Below, one piece after another: positions 28,257-36,334 of a DNA stretch of 64,000 nucleotides. The notes under the pieces are model-generated. The model searched no databases and was not told the DNA's origin. It worked only from the letters and a program-made list of their open reading frames with translations. Source of the DNA: a bacterium (GTDB taxonomy: Bacteria; Zixibacteria; MSB-5A5; CAIYYT01); assembly GCA_016708315.1 (NCBI GenBank), contig JADJGC010000004.1, forward strand, positions 186,001 through 250,000, read 5' to 3'. Positions within the stretch are counted from its first letter, which is position 1. Each line of letters opens with the position of its first letter. The translations under genes were made by a program, and so were the position numbers.

Positions 28257-29330
28257 CTAATATTCTTCGAGCGAAATATCGCCCGATGTCGAGGTCAGAA
28301 AGATTCCGGTGCCGCCGCCGCGAAGACGACCTTCAAGTCTGTTTCGATTGAATGATCGAACTTCAAGCGCCAGATTCGTGTCAATATTGCCTGAAATCGT
28401 TTCAAGTCGAACATCCCCCTTGGATTCAGCCGGTAACCTGACAACTATGTTGCCCGAAATTGTCTCGGCTTCAAATCGAGTACCGTTGTTGAATTCCGAA
28501 TCGACTTGTATATCCCCCGACGATGTGGTCAGCGAAAAACCGCCTTCGCGCTGGTCAATCTCGATGTCGCCCGAAATGGTCTTTACATCGACTTCGCCGG
28601 TCAGTTTTCCGATGAGACAATTTCCCGAGGTCTTGGTTATGCGAATCGCGCCGGTAACCCAGTGAGCTTCCGTGTCGCCCGAAGTTGCCTGCAGATTGAT
28701 ATTGCCCTGAACATTGTCAAACAGCGCATCTGACGAGGTCGACATCACATCGATGTCCCCTGTTACATCCTTCATTCGAATGTCGCCGGAAGTGTTTTCA
28801 ATGTCACAATTAGCCTTGGCAGTCCGAACAGTAATGTCAGACGAAGTAGCTGCAATGTGGATCTTGCCCTCTAACCCGTTCAGCTCAACTTCGCCGCTGG
28901 TTGATGCTATCGCGATATCGACTGAGGTTGGAATCTCGATTTGGTAGTTGACGGAACCATTGAATCCCGACTTAAGACCGAACAGGTCTCCCAGAAAACC
29001 GTTCATTCTTTTGCCGTCTGGTTGGCGGGTATCAATCTCGATCCGGTCGGCCCTGGCATCAATCGCCACTTCAATACGGTCTTCCATCTCTTCGGCGTCT
29101 TCTCGAGAAGAGGCGTCAATCTCTTTGGTCACCTTTACAATGACCTTATCTCCTTCGACTCGTGAGACAATTATCGCACCTGCCGAATTGTTGATCGTAA
29201 GCTTGAAGCCTGCCTCGACACTATATTCAAAGCTGTCTTCAAATCGAAACACTTTGGCATCGGCTGTTGCGGCCAATACCAAGCAAAGCACAACAGATAT
29301 AATGATTGTGATGAATACGTCCTTAGTCAC
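28257..29330 (-). CDS. Exported DUF4097-type adhesin-like beta-solenoid protein
   Basis: The GTG start has GGAGG at 5-bp spacing. The 357 residues open with a signal peptide (VVLCLVLAATADA). The body is a ladder of repeats of about 20 residues such as 'IASTSGEVELNGLEG', 'IENTSGDIRMKDVTGDI' and 'VKTISGDIEIDQREGG', typical of DUF4097/DUF4098. Members are often encoded beside ECF sigma factors. The ribosome binding site overlaps the sigma-gene stop codon (TAGGAGGG), implying translational coupling. Location is periplasmic or surface; the ligand is unknown. Confidence 0.8.
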   Translation of the reverse strand: MTKDVFITIIISVVLCLVLAATADAKVFRFEDSFEYSVEAGFKLTINNSAGAIIVSRVEGDKVIVKVTKEIDASSREDAEEMEDRIEVAIDARADRIEIDTRQPDGKRMNGFLGDLFGLKSGFNGSVNYQIEIPTSVDIAIASTSGEVELNGLEGKIHIAATSSDITVRTAKANCDIENTSGDIRMKDVTGDIDVMSTSSDALFDNVQGNINLQATSGDTEAHWVTGAIRITKTSGNCLIGKLTGEVDVKTISGDIEIDQREGGFSLTTSSGDIQVDSEFNNGTRFEAETISGNIVVRLPAESKGDVRLETISGNIDTNLALEVRSFNRNRLEGRLRGGGTGIFLTSTSGDISLEEY

Positions 29331-29339
29331 TTGACCCTC

Positions 29340-29906
29340 CTAACGAACACCCTTCAACTTCTTCTTGAGCAGCTCACGGGCTCGAAAAATTCGGGCCTTT
29401 ACTGTTCCTACCGGGAGCTTAAGTATCTGAGCAATCTCCTCATATGATTGATCGTCCCGGTGACGATAAAGGATCACATCGCGATACTTGTCCGGCAACG
29501 ACTCGATTGCTTCTTGAATCGATATCTGCCGCTGCTTCTCCCAAAGATTCTCTTCCGGGTTGAACGATGTGTCGGGAAGGTCAATCTCTACTGTGCCATC
29601 CTGGGTTTCGACCGGCTTGTCAAGGCTTAAGGCCTCAATCTTCTTCTTCCGAATCGAATCAATCGCACAGTTGGCAGCGATCTTATAGAGCCAGGTCGAG
29701 AACCTGAACTCGGACCGATAACTTGCCAGCGAATGAAAAGCCCTCATGAAAGTCTCTTGAACCAGGTCTTCGGTCTCATCCCGATTACGGACTATCTTCA
29801 GAATTATCTGATAAATTGCCCGTTGATGACGGTTCAACAGCCCTCGATAGGCCGCTTGGTCGCCGGCAAGTGCTTTGGAGATTAACAGTTCGTCCGGTTC
29901 CTGCAC
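29340..29906 (-). CDS. ECF RNA polymerase sigma factor
   Basis: The 188 residues contain sigma region 2 ('HQRAIYQIILKIVRNRDETE', DLVQETFMRAFHSLASYR, 'FRFSTWLYKIAANCAIDSIR') and region 4 ('IESLPDKYRDVILYRHRDDQ', 'SYEEIAQILKLPVGTVKARI'), joined by an acidic linker. There is no region 1.1 or 3. The GTG start has a weak Shine-Dalgarno sequence. It heads an operon of three envelope proteins. An exact TGAAAC-N16-CGTA box 22 bp upstream suggests autoregulation. No recognisable anti-sigma gene is adjacent. Confidence 0.92.
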   Translation of the reverse strand: MQEPDELLISKALAGDQAAYRGLLNRHQRAIYQIILKIVRNRDETEDLVQETFMRAFHSLASYRSEFRFSTWLYKIAANCAIDSIRKKKIEALSLDKPVETQDGTVEIDLPDTSFNPEENLWEKQRQISIQEAIESLPDKYRDVILYRHRDDQSYEEIAQILKLPVGTVKARIFRARELLKKKLKGVR

Positions 29907-29927
29907 CTGTTCAACCTAACTCTTAGA

Positions 29928-29953
29928 TACGCCTTGCCTAATTCCTTGTTTCA
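29928..29953 (-). promoter_or_regulatory. ECF-type promoter TGAAAC-N16-CGTA (probable autoregulation)
   Basis: TGAAAC (29953-29948), exactly 16 bp and CGTA (29931-29928) lie 22 bp upstream of the ECF sigma start. The format matches promoters of sigmaW-like ECF factors. It implies a very short leader of about 14 nt. Confidence 0.7.
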
Positions 29954-30254
29954 CAGACGGGTAAGATACTGTCCGCCAATACCAAAACCAAAAACTTTTA
30001 TCGAGAGCCATCCCCGGCGGGACGACACTACGACATTAGTAGCCGATTCTTTGTCTATTCCGCGCAGGCGCCCAATACTCCGTCCCGCTTCCTCTTAGAC
30101 GTTTGAGTACTAATTGTGGCTAATATCCTCAATTCCAACAAGTCCTAACCCCGTTATGTGAACAATTGATGCACATATCCCGCAAAGTATGGGAACACTC
30201 CCAACAACTGAATGGCATCAAGTCAGCTCGACCTCCGGCTTGAATCACCTAACG

Positions 30255-30269
30255 TGTTGTAGTACAACA
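30255..30269. promoter_or_regulatory. 15-bp palindrome, candidate operator
   Basis: TGTTGTA-G-TACAACA is a perfect palindrome around one base, 147 bp upstream of the small basic protein. The binder is unknown. Confidence 0.3.
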
Positions 30270-30415
30270 TATTTCTTCAGGACAAGGCCACCTCTGCAGA
30301 ATCTGCGCTTTCGGCACTTATTTTGCACAGCATTAGTCGGCTGGGTTGAGGTCACGAAGTAATGGTCGGGAAGCCGGAAACCACGCAACCATCGTCGAGC
30401 AAGATGGAGGATACC

Positions 30416-30556
30416 ATGGCTAAGAAGCGCAAATCAGCGTACAAAATCCCCAAAAAGACCTGCTGGCATCTGTATTCGCTCCAGACCTTGAACAACGAAA
30501 AGTTCGTTAAGGTCGTTAACAAGATCCTCAAGCACGAGTGGCAGGTCATTAAATAG
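30416..30556 (+). CDS. Small basic protein of 46 residues
   Basis: The ATG at 30416 has GGAGG at 5-bp spacing; an upstream in-frame ATG at 30362 has none. The peptide MAKKRKSAYKIPKKTCWHLY... is Lys-rich (about a quarter of residues), has one Cys and two Trp, and ends KILKHEWQVIK. It could be a nucleic-acid-binding or ribosome-associated small protein. I recognise no family. A T-rich stretch follows the stop codon. Confidence 0.55.
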   Translation: MAKKRKSAYKIPKKTCWHLYSLQTLNNEKFVKVVNKILKHEWQVIK

Positions 30557-30713
30557 GCCTGCCCGCGGCACCTCTTACTATTTTTTTTTCACAAACAGGG
30601 CAAAAAACTGGCCCAAATCCTGCCTAAAGTTGTATCAATTCTAGTGTATTTATCTCTCAATTTTTTTGTTTCAATTCCGATCATCTTAATTGGAAGTTCA
30701 ATTTGAAAAAAAC

Positions 30714-30742
30714 TTGACATTGGTTTGCAGTCGGCCTATTTT
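30714..30742 (+). promoter_or_regulatory. Sigma70-like promoter of the M23 peptidase gene
   Basis: TTGACA (30714-30719), a 17-bp spacer and TATTTT (30737-30742). The expected transcript start near 30749 would leave almost no leader for the upstream ATG at 30756, supporting the internal start at 30804. Confidence 0.7.
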
Positions 30743-30803
30743 CACCGAAACCTAAATGGGGCTCGACACTGGCTGGACGCGAACACTGGGGAAATCTTTA
30801 AGG

Positions 30804-31709
30804 ATGAAGAAGAAGTTATCGGTCTTTATCGTTCCCGACTCCGGGGAAGTAAGACAATTTTCAATATCAAGAACGGTACTTATCACCGTTGTCAGCGCTA
30901 TATTCACATACGCTATCGTAACAGTATTCCTTTCGTACGGGTTCTTCTCAAGCCGTATTGAGGCTCATAAGATCGACACCCTTACCAAGGAAAACCAATT
31001 CCTGACGGCCAAACTGGTCGATATCAGCGAGTCTATCGACTTCCTCCAGACAGAAATCGCCTCGCTGACCGAGAAGGAAAAGGCCATCCGTACCATATTT
31101 GAACTCCCTGAAATCGATCCGCAACAGCGTGAACTCGGAATCGGCGGCCCGAATATCCTCCCGCAAGAGGAATTGGCGCCAAGTCGTTCGTTTGCGTTTC
31201 AATCAGAAGCTGAGGTTGATCGCCTCGTAGCACTTACGAACTTCGAAAAAGAACAATTTAATAGTGTTTACGAAGCCCTCCTCCAGAAGAAAACTGATCT
31301 CGACCATACTCCCTCAATTATGCCGACCGTCGGCTATCTAATGAGAGGATATGGCATGAAGAGCGATCCGTTCACCGGTCAAGTCAAACTCCATTCTGGT
31401 CTCGATATCTCGAATTCGATCGGTACCCGTGTTGTCGCAACCGCTAACGGCACGGTCGAAAAAGTCGAAATCATGAGCGGCCTGGGCAAAACCGTAGTTA
31501 TCGATCACGGTAACGGCTTCAAGACCGTCTATGGCCATCTCTCAGGCTACAAAGTTCGCCCCGGCGACAAGGTTGTCCGCGGACAACATATCGCTTTGAT
31601 GGGAAACACCGGTTATTCGACAGGTCCGCATCTGCATTACGAAGTACTTAAAAACGGTGCTTCAGTCAATCCGATGCAGCACGTGATAACCTATTCCAAC
31701 AACTTCTAA
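30804..31709 (+). CDS. Membrane-anchored M23 (LytM-type) metallopeptidase
   Basis: From MKKKLSVFIVPDSGEVRQF the 301 residues have one transmembrane helix (about 22-43), a coiled coil (about 48-85, 'IDTLTKENQFLTAKLVDISE') and a C-terminal LytM/M23 domain. Zinc-binding and catalytic motifs are HSGLDIS (about 195), GNGFKTVYGHLSGY and HLHYEV (about 275). Intact HxxxD and HxH motifs suggest an active endopeptidase acting on peptidoglycan cross-links. The start is chosen on family N-terminus and promoter position, although its Shine-Dalgarno sequence is weak. Confidence 0.9.
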   Translation: MKKKLSVFIVPDSGEVRQFSISRTVLITVVSAIFTYAIVTVFLSYGFFSSRIEAHKIDTLTKENQFLTAKLVDISESIDFLQTEIASLTEKEKAIRTIFELPEIDPQQRELGIGGPNILPQEELAPSRSFAFQSEAEVDRLVALTNFEKEQFNSVYEALLQKKTDLDHTPSIMPTVGYLMRGYGMKSDPFTGQVKLHSGLDISNSIGTRVVATANGTVEKVEIMSGLGKTVVIDHGNGFKTVYGHLSGYKVRPGDKVVRGQHIALMGNTGYSTGPHLHYEVLKNGASVNPMQHVITYSNNF

Positions 31710-32016
31710 TTCTATTTCTGGTTGGTCCTTTTTAGGGTAAGACTCCTCGTCCTATCTGAAAACTTATTGTGTTCCTGCGTAAGTTGTTGCCATTTAGCCA
31801 CTTGAAGTAGAAATCCGCAATATTGTTGAATCTGACGCTTTTGCGCTTGCTATAATAGACCCAACTCGTACATTTAAGAAAAGCACAAATAAATCCAATC
31901 GTCCTGCGTAACGCAAAATCCGTTCAAACTTGGAACATTAGGGCGATAGTCGCGTTACAATCTTATGATAGCCATTTGGGGTCTATCTTTGAGATAAAAG
32001 AGTTAGTGAGGATAAC
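31710..32016. other. Leader region of the second sigma-factor gene
   Basis: It contains a TATAAT at 31851-31856 with a poor -35 (TTGAAT, 19-bp spacing) and an imperfect ECF-like box TGAAAA-N15-CGTA at 31757-31781. No gene was seen. A long leader of about 150 nt is possible. Confidence 0.35.
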
Positions 32017-32706
32017 GTGAGAATAAAGAAAACCAAGGACGTCGTTGCTGATCAGGACGATCTGGAACTGGACGATTCTACCGAATCGCTCGACCCGGCT
32101 GATCAAAGCGAAGCCGAGACTGTTGCGCTTATAAAGCGCATTCAGACCGGCGAACAGGCCGCCTTTGGCAGCCTGATGAAGAAGTACAAGAATCAAGTTG
32201 CCGGTATCGCCTATCGCATGGTCGGCGACTATGACGAAGCCAAAGACATTTCGCAGATGGTGTTTGTGAAGACCGCCCGCAACCTGGACCGGTTTGACAC
32301 CACCAAGAAATTCTCAACCTGGCTTTATCGTATCACCGTCAACGCGGCGATCGATTACATCCGCAAACAGAAAAAGCATCGCCACGAAACGATCGAGAAC
32401 TACACAGACTCTATCGAGACCCACAGCGATACACCCGATATGAGTCTCTACCGCAAGAACATCAAGGAATGCATCCTGCAAGCGGCCGATGCTCTCAATG
32501 ACAAGCAGAAAGCGGCTTTTGTCCTGCGCGACATTGACGGCCACGAAATCGAGGAAGTTTCCGAGATTCTCGGTATGCCCGAAGCCACTGTACGTTGGTA
32601 CCTCCATCGCGCCCGGCTCCGCCTCCGCAAGGAACTGCTTCGCAAGTATCCGTCATTTGTAGAAAAGATGGGTGTCGTCCTTGACGCCCCGACTCGAACA
32701 TTTTAA
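32017..32706 (+). CDS. RNA polymerase sigma factor, ECF type, with acidic N-terminal extension
   Basis: The GTG start with GAGGATAAC upstream gives 229 residues. After an acidic extension of about 35 residues (DDLELDDSTESLDPADQSEA) come region 2 ('AFGSLMKKYKNQVAGIAYRM', DEAKDISQMVFVKTARNL, 'KKFSTWLYRITVNAAIDYIR') and region 4 ('DALNDKQKAAFVLRDIDGHE', 'IEEVSEILGMPEATVRWYLH'). It is distinct from the ECF factor at 29340 and stands alone without an anti-sigma neighbour. A bidirectional terminator follows. Confidence 0.9.
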   Translation: MRIKKTKDVVADQDDLELDDSTESLDPADQSEAETVALIKRIQTGEQAAFGSLMKKYKNQVAGIAYRMVGDYDEAKDISQMVFVKTARNLDRFDTTKKFSTWLYRITVNAAIDYIRKQKKHRHETIENYTDSIETHSDTPDMSLYRKNIKECILQAADALNDKQKAAFVLRDIDGHEIEEVSEILGMPEATVRWYLHRARLRLRKELLRKYPSFVEKMGVVLDAPTRTF

Positions 32707-32732
32707 TAGCTTACAAGTACAACCTCCCGAGA

Positions 32733-32770
32733 AAATCGGCGCGTGACTTCGGTCGCGCGCCGATTTGTTT
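32733..32770. terminator. Bidirectional rho-independent terminator
   Basis: AAATCGGCGCG (32733-32743) and CGCGCCGATTT (32756-32766) form an 11-bp stem between the convergent sigma and tetR genes, with AAAA on one side and TTTGTTT on the other. Confidence 0.85.
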
Positions 32771-32781
32771 CCAGGGTCGGC

Positions 32782-33393
32782 TTATGAAGTGAACAACATC
32801 TCAACGTAATTCTGATACAGTCTCATTTGTCTCGCAGTCAAACCGCGGTCCTGAAAACTCCGTTCCAAAACGAACCCGCCTTCGATGATTACCGTGAACA
32901 TATCCGCTACGTCGTCCAGATTGATCTCAAACCTCGGTTTCGCCGTCGCAGCAACTTCGTCAAGCAGCACTCGCATAGCCCGCCTTGTTTCCATCAGAGC
33001 GTCAGAAATAATCACACTGGTGCGTTCGTCGATAAGCGCGCTCTCATAGCAAAACGTCGCCAACAGGCAACCCTGTGTTGGAGAGTCAGTCTGTTCAAAC
33101 ATCTCGGCAAATAACCCGATCGTCAGAAGCAATCGGTGAAGGGGATCTCTCGCCAGCTTCGAAGCCCGCTCTATCATCGCATCAGTTGTTGATTTGTCGA
33201 TCTGTGCAAATCGAGAAACCAGCGCGTGCGCCAAGTCGGTCTTTGTTTCAAAGTGATAGAAGAAGGCACCCTTGGTAATACCGGCTTTGCTGATAACCTT
33301 ATCGATCGAAGTGGCGCCATAACCATTCTCCATTACCAGTGCCTCAGCGGCATTGAGTATCTTGTCCTTTGTCGAATCACCTGTACGCGACAT
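32782..33393 (-). CDS. TetR/AcrR-family transcriptional regulator
   Basis: The 203 residues carry an N-terminal TetR DNA-binding domain ('KDKILNAAEALVMENGYGAT', SIDKVISKAGITKGAFFYHF, 'ETKTDLAHALVSRFAQID') and a C-terminal ligand/dimer domain that includes a Cys in 'QGCLLATFCYESAL'. It is divergent from the methyltransferase gene, whose promoter region holds an 18-bp TetR-type palindrome. Control of that gene is likely. The effector is unknown. Confidence 0.9.
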   Translation of the reverse strand: MSRTGDSTKDKILNAAEALVMENGYGATSIDKVISKAGITKGAFFYHFETKTDLAHALVSRFAQIDKSTTDAMIERASKLARDPLHRLLLTIGLFAEMFEQTDSPTQGCLLATFCYESALIDERTSVIISDALMETRRAMRVLLDEVAATAKPRFEINLDDVADMFTVIIEGGFVLERSFQDRGLTARQMRLYQNYVEMLFTS

Positions 33394-33554
33394 GGTCCTC
33401 CTTGTCTGTCACCACTACTATAACGCTAATACTATACTAAATAGTTTCCTTCATTTCAATAAATTCTTGAAATCTGTCCTATTTCATAATCTATTGTATG
33501 TAATGATGTTAGTGTGATATACACGGAGAAACAGCCGCATTCGGCAAAAAAATG

Positions 33555-33580
33555 TGAAACAGTACGCAATCGGTGTCGTA
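33555..33580 (+). promoter_or_regulatory. ECF-type promoter TGAAAC-N16-CGTA upstream of the methyltransferase
   Basis: TGAAAC (33555-33560), 16 bp and CGTA (33577-33580) exactly match the two boxes in the ECF operon. A TetR-type operator starts 9 bp further on, where transcription would begin. Confidence 0.6.
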
Positions 33581-33589
33581 TGTAATACC

Positions 33590-33607
33590 ATACCAACCAG
33601 TCGGTAT
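33590..33607. promoter_or_regulatory. TetR-type operator palindrome
   Basis: ATACCAACCAGTCGGTAT is an 18-bp imperfect palindrome (ATACC.AC..GT.GGTAT), a form typical of TetR-family sites. It is placed to block the ECF-type promoter of the methyltransferase gene and lies between divergent tetR and that gene. Confidence 0.65.
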
Positions 33608-33631
33608 TATAACTTAGAAAGGAAAACCGAT

Positions 33632-34726
33632 ATGTGCCAAATTCAAGTCTCGAAAAGACTCTTCGACCAAGAACGCGCCGAAGGATTCTCGCAGAAACTG
33701 CTCGACACCGTAAACGCCGGATCACTCAGCTTGATGATATCCATCGGCCACCGCACCGGCCTGTTCGACACTATGTCCAATCTCCCGCCCTCAACCTCGC
33801 CTGAGATCGCTGATGCAGCCGGACTTAATGAACGCTATGTTCGCGAATGGCTCGGCGCCATGGCGATAAGCGGAGTTGTCGAATATGACACCAGCACCCG
33901 TTGTTACTCGCTTCCGGCCGAACATGCTGCCTATCTCACTCGTGCCGCCGCTGAGAACAACATGGCGGTCTTCACCCAATACATCGCTGTCATGGGTCAG
34001 GTCGAAGATGACATTCTCGAGTGCTTCCGCAATGGCGGCGGTGTTCCGTATAGCCGCTTTCCTCGATTCCACGAGGTTATGGCTGAAGACTCCGGCCAGT
34101 CAGTTCTGTCGTCGTTGTTCGACCACATTCTTCCCTTGATTCCCAGAATCCAGGACCGTCTGGAGTCAGGAATCGATGTCCTTGATCTCGGTTGTGGTCG
34201 CGGCAAAGCCTTGATTGCCATGGCGGAGCGTTTTCCGCAAAGCCGCTTTGTCGGGTATGACTTGTCCGAGGAAGCCATTGCTTATGCGGATGCACAAGCA
34301 CAGATGCGAAATCTGAGAAACATCCGCTTCGAAGTCCGCGACCTAAGCGACTATTCCCAGACCGCTGACATTCACTCATACGACTTCGTCACTACATTCG
34401 ATGCCGTTCACGATCAAGCCAAACCGATGGAACTGCTCAAAGGTATCCGTCGGACTTTGCGTCCCGGCGGAACGTACATGATGCAGGACATCAGCGCGTC
34501 GAGCCATATCGAAAACAACATGAACCATCCGCTGGGAACCTTGCTTTATACGATCTCAACCATGCATTGCATGACTGTCTCGTTGGCGCAGGGCGGTGAA
34601 GGACTCGGTACTGTCTGGGGTCGTGAACTCGCACAGACTATGCTGCGTGAGGCCGGCTTCGGCCAGATCACAATTCACCAACTGGATCACGATGTTCAAA
34701 ACGAATACTATGTCATGCCGGTCTAA
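33632..34726 (+). CDS. Class I SAM-dependent methyltransferase with N-terminal winged-helix domain
   Basis: The ATG at 33632 (AAAGGAAAA upstream) gives 364 residues; the longer reading overlaps the operator. The N-terminal winged-helix/dimerisation region ('LMISIGHRTGLFDTMSNLPP', 'SPEIADAAGLNERYVREWLG') resembles O-methyltransferase-type proteins. The SAM-binding domain has motif I VLDLGCGRGKALIAMAE, an acidic FVGYDLSEEAI, and motif IV-like 'YDFVTTFDAVHDQAKP'. Small-molecule methylation is likely and the substrate is unknown. A hairpin spans its stop codon. Control by TetR and perhaps the ECF factor is inferred. Confidence 0.85.
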   Translation: MCQIQVSKRLFDQERAEGFSQKLLDTVNAGSLSLMISIGHRTGLFDTMSNLPPSTSPEIADAAGLNERYVREWLGAMAISGVVEYDTSTRCYSLPAEHAAYLTRAAAENNMAVFTQYIAVMGQVEDDILECFRNGGGVPYSRFPRFHEVMAEDSGQSVLSSLFDHILPLIPRIQDRLESGIDVLDLGCGRGKALIAMAERFPQSRFVGYDLSEEAIAYADAQAQMRNLRNIRFEVRDLSDYSQTADIHSYDFVTTFDAVHDQAKPMELLKGIRRTLRPGGTYMMQDISASSHIENNMNHPLGTLLYTISTMHCMTVSLAQGGEGLGTVWGRELAQTMLREAGFGQITIHQLDHDVQNEYYVMPV

Positions 34727-34737
34727 ACGGCATGACA
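34711..34737. terminator. Hairpin spanning the methyltransferase stop codon
   Basis: TGTCATGCCG-GTCTAAA-CGGCATGACA is a perfect 10-bp stem whose loop contains the TAA. There is no long T tract, so the terminator call is tentative. Confidence 0.45.
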
Positions 34738-34763
34738 TACTCTAGCCGCAACCGCTCAAATGC

Positions 34764-34812
34764 TTCCCTCTCCCAATAATCGATCAACTGAGATCGAATC
34801 CGGGAGAGGGAA
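34764..34812. repeat. Dispersed repeat C, copy 1
   Basis: TTCCCTCTCCC (34764-34774) and GGGAGAGGGAA (34802-34812) are perfect 11-bp inverted arms. Related arms occur at 36142 and 41440. Confidence 0.7.
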
Positions 34813-34944
34813 ACAGGGCAAGGCTGTTGCGCAACATACTTGCCTGTCACACCAACATAGTCCAGCATCTTGCCCTTGCCGATTCTCCTTCTTATTTGTA
34901 GAATAGAGTATGAACAGCTTAACGTTTACTTCGGAGGGCAACCC

Positions 34945-35901
34945 GTGATCACTCGCACCCAATCAATCCTGACTCTGACATTGCTTACGACCGCGATTAT
35001 CGTACTGACATTTCAACCGGCCAATGCACAACCATCCGCAACCTCCGACAGCCTATTCGCGCAAGCCAACGCTTTGCTCCAACAAGAGAAGTGGTCCGAA
35101 GCCGCCGCCGCCTTTGAACGCGTCACCAAGATTGACACCACCAACACGCAGGCAATCTTCCAGCTCGGCCAGTCATACTACTTGATGAACGAATTCAAGA
35201 AAGCCGCCGCTGCCTGGGAGCGCGCCGATGCCCGCAACTATCGCCCAGCCACCACGCGCTACAACATCGCGTCGTCTTATGCTCAACTCTACGACAAAGA
35301 GAATGCCTTCATCTGGCTGGCGCAGGCGCTCGAAGCCGGCTTCAACCGCACCGATATTCTCGGCAATGACAAAGTCCTCGACACCTTGCGCAGCGACGAT
35401 CGTTTCGCCAAGGTTCTCGAAGTCGCTGACCAAAACGCTCGCCCTTGCGAATATGATCCGGTCTATCGCATCCTCGATTTCTGGCTCGGCGAGTGGGATG
35501 TCTTTGCCAACGAAAACCAGAAGATCGGCGTCAGCTTCATTCGCAAAATGGTCAACGGCTGCGCCATCCAGGAGAACTTCGAACAGCTCGATGGATTCGT
35601 CGGGCAAAATCTTTTCTACTTCAACAATGTCACAGGCGAATGGAAAATGATCTGGGTCACCGGTGCGGCAACCTCGCTTGGCGGCGTCAAAGAGAAAGTC
35701 ATGAACGCGCGCGACGATTCCGGCACTGTCCGATTCCAAGGTACACTTCCCGACAACACCGCCGGACAACTGATTCTCGACCGCTCGACCTTTGCGCCGG
35801 TCTCCAAAGATCGCGTCAACATGACCATCCAGCAATCACGCGATGGCGGCGACAATTGGGTCACCACCTTCTCCGGGTACTACCAACGCCGCGAGAAGTA
35901 G
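34945..35901 (+). CDS. Exported TPR-repeat protein with C-terminal lipocalin-like domain
   Basis: The GTG start with GGAGG 7 bp upstream gives 318 residues and a signal peptide (LTFQPANAQ). Residues about 35-110 are TPR motifs ('SLFAQANALLQQEKWSEAAA', 'AIFQLGQSYYLMNEFKKAAA'). A TPR-end-of-repeat-like helix follows ('FIWLAQALEAGFNRTDILGN'). The C-terminal half ('ILDFWLGEWDVFANENQKIG', 'KMIWVTGAATSLGG') resembles the DUF1579-type beta-barrel. Function is unknown; the location is periplasmic. Confidence 0.75.
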   Translation: MITRTQSILTLTLLTTAIIVLTFQPANAQPSATSDSLFAQANALLQQEKWSEAAAAFERVTKIDTTNTQAIFQLGQSYYLMNEFKKAAAAWERADARNYRPATTRYNIASSYAQLYDKENAFIWLAQALEAGFNRTDILGNDKVLDTLRSDDRFAKVLEVADQNARPCEYDPVYRILDFWLGEWDVFANENQKIGVSFIRKMVNGCAIQENFEQLDGFVGQNLFYFNNVTGEWKMIWVTGAATSLGGVKEKVMNARDDSGTVRFQGTLPDNTAGQLILDRSTFAPVSKDRVNMTIQQSRDGGDNWVTTFSGYYQRREK

Positions 35902-36334
35902 GTCAGACATTCTGAGGCTGTTTCACAAGTCAAGACCAAGTTAGGTGCCCCACCGCTTGCGGTGGGATTGTTGCATCTCGACAACAACATATAGTGGTCG
36001 GCTGTCGCTGAACTGAACTTCCGGGACAGCCTCTCCTTGCCTGACATTGTTTGGCATACGAGTAGGCTAGAACCCTCGTCCTGAAGTTGAATGGCACTGG
36101 GAGCATCTCTCCAGAGGGTTCCGGCAACCACACGGAAGCTCTTTCCCTCTCCCTCCGGCCGACTAGGTCCCGCCTTGCGGGAGAGAGGGTAGGTCAACGA
36201 TCCCGATTTATCGGGGGTGAAGGCCCTCATTCCAATTGACAACATGGAACCGAATCACTATATTCCTCCGTGCGCGGCAGTCGTCCACGCCTGCCGCGGC
36301 TGTACACTAAATTCTTCTCCGCTACGGGGGTAGC
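35902..36334. other. Repeat-rich intergenic region
   Basis: No coding signal. It holds a hairpin CCCACCGC-TT-GCGGTGGG (35949-35966) and repeat C copy 2 at 36142-36190. The first tandem paralogue begins just after it. Confidence 0.5.
36142..36190. repeat. Dispersed repeat C, copy 2
   Basis: TTTCCCTCTCCC pairs with GCGGGAGAGAGGG. It is the imperfect relative of the copies at 34764 and 41440. Confidence 0.55.

Larger units (their letters stand above)
29907..30415. other. Long divergent intergenic region
   Basis: It contains the ECF promoter near its left end and a 15-bp palindrome TGTTGTA-G-TACAACA (30255-30269), which could be an operator for the small basic protein gene to its right. No ORF with coding character or RNA gene was recognised in between. 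Confidence 0.4.
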
